A DNA stretch of 64,000 bases from Pseudomonas veronii (GTDB lineage: Bacteria; Pseudomonadota; Gammaproteobacteria; Pseudomonadales; Pseudomonadaceae): assembly GCF_001439695.1 (NCBI RefSeq), contig NZ_JYLL01000015.1:62001-126000 (forward strand), given 5' to 3'. The position numbers and the translations under genes are program-made. The notes beneath the pieces are model-generated. The model was given only the letters and a program-made list of their open reading frames with translations. It had not been told where the DNA came from and made no database searches. Below are positions 7,867 through 15,895 of the stretch, piece after piece (within the stretch, counting starts at the first letter, position 1; the number at the start of each line of letters is the position of its first letter).

Positions 7867-9009
7867 ATGTTGAAATGTAATGAGCTCTATCATCTGGCGC
7901 CAGACAACGGCGAGGCCAGGCCCTTCTGGCAAGGCCGCGCACGCGACGCGCAGGCGGATATCCAATGCGCCATGGGCTGCGGCGCGCAGCTACCCGAGAC
8001 ACCCCAGTCAGCAGAGCCGCCCCCTGCGCCCGCAGCGGCGACGATCACTCCCACCTGCATGAGCGACGAGCTCGTTGCCGCCCAGGAAATCTGTGCCCGC
8101 GCCAAGACCGCCGTGGTCGAGATGTTCAGCCATGTCCGCATGGGCCGCGCCCTGGAGTTGGAGAATATCAGCGTACTGGTCGACGACATTTCCGCGTCGA
8201 TCGCCCGCCATCCCAATGCCTTCATCAGCCTGGCACGCCTGAAAAGCCTCGACGATTACACCTATATGCATTCGGTCGCCGTGTGTGCACTGATGATTGC
8301 CCTGGGCAACCAGTTGAACCTGCCCGCCGTGTTGATTCGCCGGGTCGGGATGGCCGGCCTGCTGCATGACATCGGCAAAATGGCCATACCGGGCGCGATC
8401 CTCAACAAGCCCGGGCGCTTGAGCGGTGACGAATTGCAACTGATACGCACGCACCCGCTGGAAGGTGAGAAAACCCTGCTGGCGACTTCGCAGATGTGCG
8501 ACATGGTCGTGGATGTCTGCCTGCATCACCATGAGCGGGTGGACGGCAGCGGCTACCCCCATCAGTTGGTCGGCGACCAGATCAGTCTTTTTGCGCGAAT
8601 GGCCGCCGTTTGCGATGTCTACGATGCAATCACCTCGGATCGTTCCTACAACCAAGGCTGGGACCCCGCGGTCGCCATCCAGCAAATGTCGACATGGGAC
8701 GGGCATTTCGACGACGAGGTGTTCCGCGCGTTTTTGAAGTCCGTGGGTATTTATCCGGTGGGGTCTATCGTTCAGTTGAAAAGTGGCAGTATCGGCGTGG
8801 TGATCGAACAACACCCCGACTCTTTATTGACGCCAAAGATTAAGTTGTTCTTCTTGCCGGTGTTGAATATTTATATCACCCCCAAAATAATCGACCTGAG
8901 TGATCCCGAACAAACCGATCGCATCATTGCGCGCGTACCGTCACAGCGTTATGGCTTTAAAAACACCGAACGTCTCTGGCTCGACGATGAGGCGTCCGAG
9001 CAGAACTAA
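7867..9009 (+). CDS. HD-GYP domain c-di-GMP phosphodiesterase
   Basis: The 380-residue protein carries a complete HD-GYP domain (about residues 125–310): LLHDIGK near residue 165, the THPLEGE histidine, and HHHERVDGSGYP near 219, which is the GYP signature. Such proteins hydrolyse cyclic di-GMP to pGpG or GMP and so promote motility. The N-terminal 60 residues are Pro/Ala-rich and probably disordered, and a beta-rich tail follows the HD-GYP domain. A frame open from 7648 overlaps cheV; the ATG at 7867 with AGAGGG is the credible start. It sits between cheV and a chemoreceptor gene, linking c-di-GMP turnover to chemotaxis. A CA motif in its leader suggests catabolite control. Confidence 0.9.
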   Translation: MLKCNELYHLAPDNGEARPFWQGRARDAQADIQCAMGCGAQLPETPQSAEPPPAPAAATITPTCMSDELVAAQEICARAKTAVVEMFSHVRMGRALELENISVLVDDISASIARHPNAFISLARLKSLDDYTYMHSVAVCALMIALGNQLNLPAVLIRRVGMAGLLHDIGKMAIPGAILNKPGRLSGDELQLIRTHPLEGEKTLLATSQMCDMVVDVCLHHHERVDGSGYPHQLVGDQISLFARMAAVCDVYDAITSDRSYNQGWDPAVAIQQMSTWDGHFDDEVFRAFLKSVGIYPVGSIVQLKSGSIGVVIEQHPDSLLTPKIKLFFLPVLNIYITPKIIDLSDPEQTDRIIARVPSQRYGFKNTERLWLDDEASEQN

Positions 9010-9140
9010 GCGACGCCCCAGCTGTACTGCATTTATATGCTCAAGCAGCCCATGATCAAGCAATAAGCCTTGCGAACAAAAAAAACTGAAATGCCGCCAT
9101 CCAATTATGTCGGCAACTACTAGCGTGGGCAGGAAATACC

Positions 9141-11303
9141 ATGAAATTCAACTCATTACAGACTCGGATTTGCTTCACCGCCGGACTCTGCCTGTTAATC
9201 TCTTGCGCAAGCCTGGTGTTATATGGGTTGTACTCCTCAACCGCCAATCAAGCCTACGTGGGCACCGAAGTTTCAACATTGATCGAAAGCGGCACCATTC
9301 GCGAAGTACAAAACCTGGCGGAGTCCCGTGCCAATGCGATCAGGGCGAAACTGCAAAATGCCTTGGACTCGGCACGCACGCTGGCCAATACGCTGGGCGC
9401 GAGTAAAAGTGCGCAAAGCCCGCTGGCACTGGGCCGCGATCAAATCAATACAATGTTGCTCAGCGTGCTCAAGGACAACCCCGACTTCAACGGCACGTAT
9501 TCGTGCTGGGAGCCGGATGCGGTGGACGGCCAGGACCAAGCGTTTCGTAACAACGAAGGCGGCAACAACCCCTTGACCGGCCGCTTCACGCCCTATTGGA
9601 CACGCGGCTCGGACGGCCATATCGCCGTGCAACCGCTGGTCGAATACGACTCCGATGCCCGCCACCCCAATGGCGTGCTCAAGGGCGGCTGGTACAGCGG
9701 CCCCCGGGACACCCTGAAAGAAAGCGTGCTCGACCCCCTTCCCTACGTGGTGCAAGGCAAAAATGTGTGGCTGACCACGCTCTCGGTACCGATCACCGCC
9801 AATGGCAAGTTTTACGGCGTGGTCGGCGCAGACTTCGACATCTCGTTTATCCAGAAACTCAGCGAGCAAATGTCCGCCGACCTCTACGGCGGCAAAGGTT
9901 CGGTGTCGATCCTGAGCAACCAGGGCTTGGTGGTCGCAGACAGTAAACGGCCGGAACTGATCGGCCAGTCATTGAAGGCATTGCTACCCGACACCTGGGA
10001 TAAGGTGCTGGCCAATGTGCAAAAAGGCCAGGGCGACAGTCGCCTCAACCAGGACTCCCAGGAAATCGAAGTACAGATGCCGATCATCCTGGGCCGCACC
10101 GAAAAACCCTGGGCCATCTTGATCCACCTGCCCAAGGCGGTGGTCATGAGCCAGGCGATTGCCCTGGAGAAGGAACTGCAATCCCGTGGCGTCAGCAGCA
10201 GTATCTGGCAGGTCTCGGTCGGCCTGGGTATCTCGGTACTGGCATTGCTGGCGCTGTGGTTCGCCACCGCAAAAATCGTCGGGCCGATTCGTGAAGCCGC
10301 CGCCTTGGCTGCCACTATCAGCCTGGGGGATTTCTCGCGTCGCCTGGTGCAAAAATCCGACGATGAAGTCGGCCAGTTGTCCTTGGCCTTGAACGAGATG
10401 TCCGAAAGCCTGCAGCGTCAGGTCCGTGTGGCTGAACGTATCTCCGAAGGCGATCTGGACCTGGAAGTGCGTTTGTCTTCCCCCAACGACACGTTGGGCA
10501 AGTCCCTGGAAAAAATGGTCGGCAACTTGAACACCTTGATTTCCCAGGTGCAGGCCAGCGCCACGCAAATCACCGGCAGCTCCGCACAAGTCACCGAGTT
10601 GAGCCAGTCGTTGTCCGACGGGGCGTCCAACTCGGCGTCGTCCATCACTGAGATCAGTGCCGTCATGACGCAAATGGCCGCGCAGACCACCGACAACGCC
10701 GCCAACGCGAAAAAGGCCGACGAACAATCCCAGGCCTCACGCGCCGACGCCGGGGAAAGTGACAAGTTGATGAGCGAGCTGATCGCCGCCATGACCGAAA
10801 TCGACAACTCGGGCAAAGACATCACCGCGATCATCACCACCATCGACAACATCGCCGCCCAGACCAACCTGCTGGCCTTGAACGCGGCGATCGAGGCGGC
10901 ACGCGCCGGCGAATTGGGCCGTGGCTTTGCCGTCGTCGCCGATGAAGTCAGGAGCCTCGCCGCCCGCAGTGCCGAAGCGGCCCAGCAAACCGCGGCGCTG
11001 ATCGCCGACTCGTCGACCAAGACACAGCGCGGCATGGTCATCGCCGGTCGCACGGCCGACTCGTTGCGAAACATCGTCACCGGCACCAGCACCGTTTCCA
11101 GCCTGGTGTCGCTGATCTACCAAGCCTCGAGTGAACAGGCGTCCGGCTTGCAGCAAGCCAGTATCGGCCTGGAGCAGATCGACGAAGTCACCCAGCAGAA
11201 TCAGGCCAACTCCCAACAATGCGCGGTGGCTGCCCGCGACCTGTCGGAACGGGCCAGCTCCATGCAACAAGGGTTGAGCCGGTTTAAAGTCAAAGCGACA
11301 TAA
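9141..11303 (+). CDS. Methyl-accepting chemotaxis protein, dCache-type
   Basis: A 720-residue chemoreceptor. One membrane helix is near residues 10–30. A periplasmic sensor of about 310 residues follows (two Cache-like units, with WYSGPRDTLKESVLDPLPY and GVVGADFDISFI). The second membrane helix is near 355–378, then a HAMP domain (GPIREAAALAATISLGDFSRR) and a second HAMP-like unit (ISEGDLDLEVRL). The signalling hairpin tip (QTNLLALNAAIEAARAGELG) is near 573. No NWETF-type tether for CheR/CheB is seen at the C-terminus. dCache sensors commonly bind amino acids, amines or organic acids; the ligand here is unknown. It likely works with the CheV encoded two genes upstream. Confidence 0.92.
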   Translation: MKFNSLQTRICFTAGLCLLISCASLVLYGLYSSTANQAYVGTEVSTLIESGTIREVQNLAESRANAIRAKLQNALDSARTLANTLGASKSAQSPLALGRDQINTMLLSVLKDNPDFNGTYSCWEPDAVDGQDQAFRNNEGGNNPLTGRFTPYWTRGSDGHIAVQPLVEYDSDARHPNGVLKGGWYSGPRDTLKESVLDPLPYVVQGKNVWLTTLSVPITANGKFYGVVGADFDISFIQKLSEQMSADLYGGKGSVSILSNQGLVVADSKRPELIGQSLKALLPDTWDKVLANVQKGQGDSRLNQDSQEIEVQMPIILGRTEKPWAILIHLPKAVVMSQAIALEKELQSRGVSSSIWQVSVGLGISVLALLALWFATAKIVGPIREAAALAATISLGDFSRRLVQKSDDEVGQLSLALNEMSESLQRQVRVAERISEGDLDLEVRLSSPNDTLGKSLEKMVGNLNTLISQVQASATQITGSSAQVTELSQSLSDGASNSASSITEISAVMTQMAAQTTDNAANAKKADEQSQASRADAGESDKLMSELIAAMTEIDNSGKDITAIITTIDNIAAQTNLLALNAAIEAARAGELGRGFAVVADEVRSLAARSAEAAQQTAALIADSSTKTQRGMVIAGRTADSLRNIVTGTSTVSSLVSLIYQASSEQASGLQQASIGLEQIDEVTQQNQANSQQCAVAARDLSERASSMQQGLSRFKVKAT

Positions 11304-11321
11304 CCCCCATCCGCAGTGAAG

Positions 11322-11349
11322 CCGGGGCGGAAATAAACCACCGCCCCGG
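11322..11349 (+). terminator. Hairpin after chemoreceptor gene
   Basis: A perfect 9-bp stem (CCGGGGCGG / CCGCCCCGG) with a 10-base loop starts 19 bases after the stop codon. There is no clear U tract, so it may be a weak terminator or an mRNA-end stabiliser. Confidence 0.5.
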
Positions 11350-11461
11350 TCCCCCTGCACAAACCTCGTACCCATTCATGAAATATTAAGAATCGCCCCC
11401 CTATACTCACCGATTGCGAGCCGTTCCCTCGAACGGCCCCCTGCCCCGGTAACCAGCCCCC

Positions 11462-12901
11462 ATGACGCGTCCCGTTCCTCTGCTGCTCCTGCTTGCTGGC
11501 CTGTTGTTCTTCTTCGCCCTTGGTAACCATGAACTGCAAGGCTCCACTGAAGCCCGTGTCGGCGGGATCGCCATGGCCATGCACCTGGACAACGACTGGG
11601 TGGTGCCACGGCTGTTCCGTGAGCCGTTCCTGGAAAAACCGCCCCTGAGCCTGTGGCTCGACGCCGGCGCGATCCGCCTGTTTGGCGGCACGCCCGGGGC
11701 CGTGCGCCTGGCCTCGGCGTTCGCCGGGTTGTTCAGCGTGATGCTGCTTTACGGGATGCTGCGCACGTTCGGGCGGCCAAAGACACTGGCGTTCTGCGCG
11801 GCGCTGATCCTGGCGACCATGGCCAGTTACTGGAGCAATGTGCGCGGCGTCGGTGAAGATGCATTGCTCAGCCTGGGTGTGACCACCGCGCTGCTGGCGT
11901 TCTACCAGGCCATGCGGCCGGCGTCCGAGCGCCAGGGCTCAACCGCCTGGGCGTGGGCCCTGTTCACGGCCGGGATGGTGATCGCCACCCTGAGCAAAGG
12001 CGTGCTGGGCCTGGCGATGCCGGGCATCGTGATCTTTGTGTACCTGGCCTGCACCAGTTGGATGGACAAACGCCTGCGCATCGGCGACTGGCTGCGGCCG
12101 GCACTGTTTACCCTGCTGGCCTTGGTGCCACTGCTGATCTGGCTGGGGTTTCTGTTCCAGCGCGGCGGGCTGCAGGCGGTGGGCGAAGTGCTGTGGACCA
12201 ACAGCGTCGGGCGGTTCAGCGGCTCGTTTGTCGAAGCCGGGCACTACGAACCCTTCTACTACTACATCGCCAAACTGCCCGAAGCCTTTTTGCCGTGGAA
12301 TATCCTGGTGTACCTGGGGTTGTGGCACTTCCGTAAAAGCCTGGTGCGCAACCGCTACCGTCTGTTTTTCTGCGTCTGGCTGGTGGCGCAATTCACCCTG
12401 CTGACCCTGGCTTCCAGCAAGCGCACCGTATACCTGATGGCGCTGACGCCAGCCGCCGCCGTACTGGCTGCGGAATATGCGCAGGTGCTGCTGCACTGGC
12501 TGAAAGATCACAAACCGGCGCTGTATAAGCGGCATAAAATCGTGATTGGCGGCGTGTTCACCGTGCTCATCGCCTGCTACCTGAGCGCTGCTTTCTGGTT
12601 CGCGCCAAAAGCCGACAAAAAACAGTCCTTCGTACCCGTGATGAGCCAGATCCAGGCGCTACAGGCCGAAGGCAAAAAGGTCGCGTTGTTCCGGCCCAAC
12701 GAGCGCATCGACGGCGCCAGCGTGTTCTATCTGCAGGCCTACTTGCCGATTCTGCAAACCGAGCCCGAACTGCACAGTTACCTGGCCGCCGCCCCCGGCA
12801 ACGTCGCGCTGCTGGATAACACGGAGCAACTGACCGGCAAGGTCACGGTGATCAAGGAGATGGCAATCAATCGCCAGCCTTACTACTTCATCGGGCAGTA
12901 A
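11462..12901 (+). CDS. Glycosyltransferase family 39 / ArnT-like membrane protein
   Basis: The 479-residue polytopic protein begins with a hydrophobic helix and then a short loop GNHELQGSTEARVGGIAMAM, which fits the first periplasmic loop of GT-C/PMT enzymes where an acidic residue contacts the lipid-linked sugar donor. EKPPLSLWLDA and about ten membrane helices follow, with a soluble C-terminal part from about residue 390. Such enzymes move a sugar from undecaprenyl phosphate to lipid A, glycan or protein. The usual arn operon is absent, so the acceptor is unknown and I do not call it arnT. No strong ribosome binding site precedes the ATG. Confidence 0.75.
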   Translation: MTRPVPLLLLLAGLLFFFALGNHELQGSTEARVGGIAMAMHLDNDWVVPRLFREPFLEKPPLSLWLDAGAIRLFGGTPGAVRLASAFAGLFSVMLLYGMLRTFGRPKTLAFCAALILATMASYWSNVRGVGEDALLSLGVTTALLAFYQAMRPASERQGSTAWAWALFTAGMVIATLSKGVLGLAMPGIVIFVYLACTSWMDKRLRIGDWLRPALFTLLALVPLLIWLGFLFQRGGLQAVGEVLWTNSVGRFSGSFVEAGHYEPFYYYIAKLPEAFLPWNILVYLGLWHFRKSLVRNRYRLFFCVWLVAQFTLLTLASSKRTVYLMALTPAAAVLAAEYAQVLLHWLKDHKPALYKRHKIVIGGVFTVLIACYLSAAFWFAPKADKKQSFVPVMSQIQALQAEGKKVALFRPNERIDGASVFYLQAYLPILQTEPELHSYLAAAPGNVALLDNTEQLTGKVTVIKEMAINRQPYYFIGQ

Positions 12902-12916
12902 GGCCGGCGCGGGGGA

Positions 12917-13405
12917 TCAGTGCTTGGTGAGCTTGTCCAGGTAACCCATGGCGAACGCCGAGACCACAAAGGTCATGTGGATGATCACGTACCACATCAA
13001 ATGCTGCGGATCGACGTTCTTGGCATCCATGAAGATGCGCAGCAGGTGGATGGAGGAAATCGCCACGATGGAGGCGGCCACTTTCATCTTCAGCGAGGAA
13101 GAGTCCATGGTGCCCAGCCAGTTGAGCTTTTCCTTGTTTTCATCGATGTCCAGCTGCGAGACGAAGTTCTCGTAGCCGGAGATCATCACCATCACCAGCA
13201 GGCCGCCGACCAGTGCCATGTCGATCAACGACAACAGCAGCAGGATCACTTCCGATTCGAGCATGCTGAAGATATTGGGAACGACGTGAATGATTTCCTG
13301 GAAGAATTTCAATGCCAGGATCAACAAGCCCAGGGACAACCCCAGGTAGATCGGCGCCAGCAACCAGCGCGAGGCGTACATCGTATTTTCGATAAAGCGT
13401 TCCAT
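12917..13405 (-). CDS. UPF0114/TIGR00645 (YqhA) family membrane protein
   Basis: A 162-residue protein with three or four membrane helices (about residues 12–35, 50–78 and 105–155) and the segments MYASRWLLAPIYLGLSLG and SLIDMALVGGLLVMVMISGYENF that mark the YqhA family. The family is widespread in proteobacteria and has no firm function. The stop lies 15 bases from the convergent end of the GT39 gene, with no clear terminator between them. Confidence 0.88.
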   Translation of the reverse strand: MERFIENTMYASRWLLAPIYLGLSLGLLILALKFFQEIIHVVPNIFSMLESEVILLLLSLIDMALVGGLLVMVMISGYENFVSQLDIDENKEKLNWLGTMDSSSLKMKVAASIVAISSIHLLRIFMDAKNVDPQHLMWYVIIHMTFVVSAFAMGYLDKLTKH

Positions 13406-13568
13406 TGAATCTCACACAGCGTGGTTAGAAATGACGGCGAGTATACCAGCCGCTACCCAACACCTGTGACCGCGAGAAAACTGACCTGAGTGGCATCTGT
13501 AAGAGCGTTTTTCTGCTAGTGTCGAGGCCATCAACTCGGCTCAAAGACGTCGGACAGGAAAACTCAAG

Positions 13569-15392
13569 ATGATGGATGTGCGTTCCCCTTGGGCCAGCAT
13601 CGGCCTGTGTGCGGCATTGCTGCTGGCCGGTGGCTGTTCTCCCAGCGACGAGCAAAAGCAGACCACCCTCGAAGAGAAAACCAAGCAGTTCGAACAGTCG
13701 CTCGACAGTATCCAGGACCCCAAACTGCGCGACGCCATCGCCGACCTCGGCGGTTCGCTGTTGTTGCTGGAACGGGCGCGGGTCAAGCTCGCCAGCAAGC
13801 CCATCGAAGCCGAATACGGCGAAGACAGCCTGGCCCTGCTCAAGCACTACCCCACGCCCCAGGCCCTGGTCGACACCTACATCAACGGCCTGTTCGTGCT
13901 GCGCAAGACCTCCCACTCCGACTACCTGACCGATCTGCAGCCGGTGTTCCCGTTCAACTTCAACACCCCCGACCAGTTCCCGTTCCCCCACGGCCTGGAA
14001 TGGCAGTCGGTGACCTTGAGCAACAGCAAAGTCATCCCCTTCCAGCCGGAATGGTCGGAAACCGATCCCGGCATCCAGTTGAGCCCCAGCAGTTCCAACC
14101 TGACCAACCCCGATGACCTGACGGTGACCTACCCGTTCATCGACGGCATCGAGACCGACAACAAGAGCCAGCCGCAGCCCGTCAGCCTCAAAGGTACGGT
14201 CGAGGTGGTCGCGCCGGGCAAGGTGCTGACGTTCGACCTGTCGAAAAAAGACCTCGGCCACCCGCGCACCGAGGGCAATATCACCCTCAACCTGCTGAGC
14301 CTGGAAAAAAACTACGCCGAGATCGAACTGACCAACCACGAACCGCTGGCGGCGGAGGTCGGCGACGAATCACCGGACCCGTTGCTGGTGCAGGCCCGCG
14401 ACAGTACCGGGCAGTTCCTCACGCGCTCGGGCTCGATCAACGAAAATGCCGCGCAGGTGGCGTTCTACGAGAAACAACTGGCGCAGATGCAAAAGCAGAA
14501 AGCCTGGTCGGACGCGTTTGAGAAACAACTGACGGACGAGCAGAAAGCCTTCGAACACCAGCAAAGCAGCCATTACGCCAAGGTCTACTTCAATGGCCTG
14601 ATCGACACGCTGCAGGTCGACGTGCTGGACTTTTCCAAGGCCACGCTGACCCGCAAGGACCTCGACCTGCCCGTACTGCGCTTCGACAAGAACAGCCTGC
14701 AGAAAACCGTGCAAGCCTTGCCGATGGCGGTAACGGTGTATGACGACAGCACCGCCAGTTGGCTGAAAACCGCGACGATGACCGAGGACCAACTGAAAAA
14801 CAGCGTGACCATCAGCCAGTCCGTCGAAGATGCCAGCGCCGCGCATATCGTGTTTGACCACCCCTACACCTTCAACGACGAATTGGCGGGCACCGAACGC
14901 AACAGCGACGAAGCCCCGGTGACGTTTTTCACAGCCAATGAAAAAGGCGAGCGCGGCGAGCCCATCGAGTTGCCGAGCGAAGCCTTCGAGCTGAACCCTG
15001 CACGCGGCACGCTCACCTACGACCTCAACCTGTTCCCGGAGAACCCGGCGTTTGTGGTGGGCTCGATTCCGCTGTTCCTGGCCAGCATCGACCAAGCCAC
15101 GATCGACGTGGCCAAGCTGCCCAAGGGCCTGTCGCTCAAGGACAACGCGCTGATCGTCGACCAGGCGCAGTTCCCGTCCGACAGCTGGCGCTTCTATGCC
15201 AAGGACGCCAGCGGCAACTACCTCAAGGAAATCCTCGGGGTCAGCCACCACGCCGAGGAATACGGCACGGCGTTGTTTGATGTGCACTACTTCTACGGCC
15301 AGCCGACCCAGCTGGAAAGCTACCAGCGTACCAACCTGAGCACCGTGCAATACGGCTTCGAGGTCAAGCTGGACAAGCCCGAAAGCAAATAA
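13569..15392 (+). CDS. Large lipoprotein of unknown function
   Basis: A 607-residue protein with a signal peptide ending in LLLAGGC, where Cys23 would be lipidated, followed by a charged helical stretch (residues 27–45) and then long mixed beta/alpha sequence. An internal coiled-coil-like stretch (NAAQVAFYEKQLAQMQKQKAW) is near residues 292–312. I see no enzyme motif. It probably sits on the periplasmic face of a membrane. A second ATG three bases downstream could equally be the start. It is monocistronic and faces a small convergent gene. Confidence 0.7.
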   Translation: MMDVRSPWASIGLCAALLLAGGCSPSDEQKQTTLEEKTKQFEQSLDSIQDPKLRDAIADLGGSLLLLERARVKLASKPIEAEYGEDSLALLKHYPTPQALVDTYINGLFVLRKTSHSDYLTDLQPVFPFNFNTPDQFPFPHGLEWQSVTLSNSKVIPFQPEWSETDPGIQLSPSSSNLTNPDDLTVTYPFIDGIETDNKSQPQPVSLKGTVEVVAPGKVLTFDLSKKDLGHPRTEGNITLNLLSLEKNYAEIELTNHEPLAAEVGDESPDPLLVQARDSTGQFLTRSGSINENAAQVAFYEKQLAQMQKQKAWSDAFEKQLTDEQKAFEHQQSSHYAKVYFNGLIDTLQVDVLDFSKATLTRKDLDLPVLRFDKNSLQKTVQALPMAVTVYDDSTASWLKTATMTEDQLKNSVTISQSVEDASAAHIVFDHPYTFNDELAGTERNSDEAPVTFFTANEKGERGEPIELPSEAFELNPARGTLTYDLNLFPENPAFVVGSIPLFLASIDQATIDVAKLPKGLSLKDNALIVDQAQFPSDSWRFYAKDASGNYLKEILGVSHHAEEYGTALFDVHYFYGQPTQLESYQRTNLSTVQYGFEVKLDKPESK

Positions 15393-15398
15393 CCGGGC

Positions 15399-15716
15399 CT
15401 ACAGGGCCAGGCATTCCTGCCCGTTATTGAGCTGGCGCAGGTGGGCCTGCAGATGCAGGCACCAGATCTGCGGCTCCTGCGCCAGCTCGTAGCCTTGCTG
15501 GGTCAGGTTTTCGACGATCGATTGCAGGAAGGTTTCGGCCACGAACGGCCCGGGAAACGGTCCCTGGGATTTGATGGTCGAAGGCTGCTCACCGGTCATT
15601 CCAGCGGCAAACAACAACGTCCACATCCCGTTATCCCCCGCAAGAGGGCGAATGGAGCATTCGATGCGAGTGCCCAGGCCCAGGCACTGGCGGGTCAGGC
15701 AAAGGTTGCGCGGCAT
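15399..15716 (-). CDS. Conserved hypothetical protein, 105 residues
   Basis: Starts MPRNLCLTRQCLGLGTRIECSIRP. The ATG at 15716 has GAGGG about 8 bases upstream, so I prefer it over the longer open frame to 15875. The protein is soluble with four cysteines and no recognised motif. It lies directly downstream of the Lon-like protease gene (gap about 180 bases) in the same direction. I have an impression that similar small proteins neighbour this protease in other Pseudomonas genomes, but cannot confirm it. Confidence 0.6.
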   Translation of the reverse strand: MPRNLCLTRQCLGLGTRIECSIRPLAGDNGMWTLLFAAGMTGEQPSTIKSQGPFPGPFVAETFLQSIVENLTQQGYELAQEPQIWCLHLQAHLRQLNNGQECLAL

Positions 15717-15895
15717 GGCGGCGACCCTCGGTAGATCGGCGTTCAGCCTCAAGCACGGCGAGACTGTTTCTATCCTGCGACTCCGGTGGATATCCCTAGT
15801 GCTCAGAATAGAAGAAAAACGCGATAAACCAAGGTTGTAGGGACCAACGGGCGTTGGCCCCCAACCTGGAGTCAATTTAGTGGCGGGCTAACCGA

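Noticed and set aside
9041..9066. FliA-type promoter (TCAAG-N14-GCAATAA) upstream of the chemoreceptor gene
   Set aside because: The -10 part deviates from GCCGATAA and one weak match is not enough to annotate.
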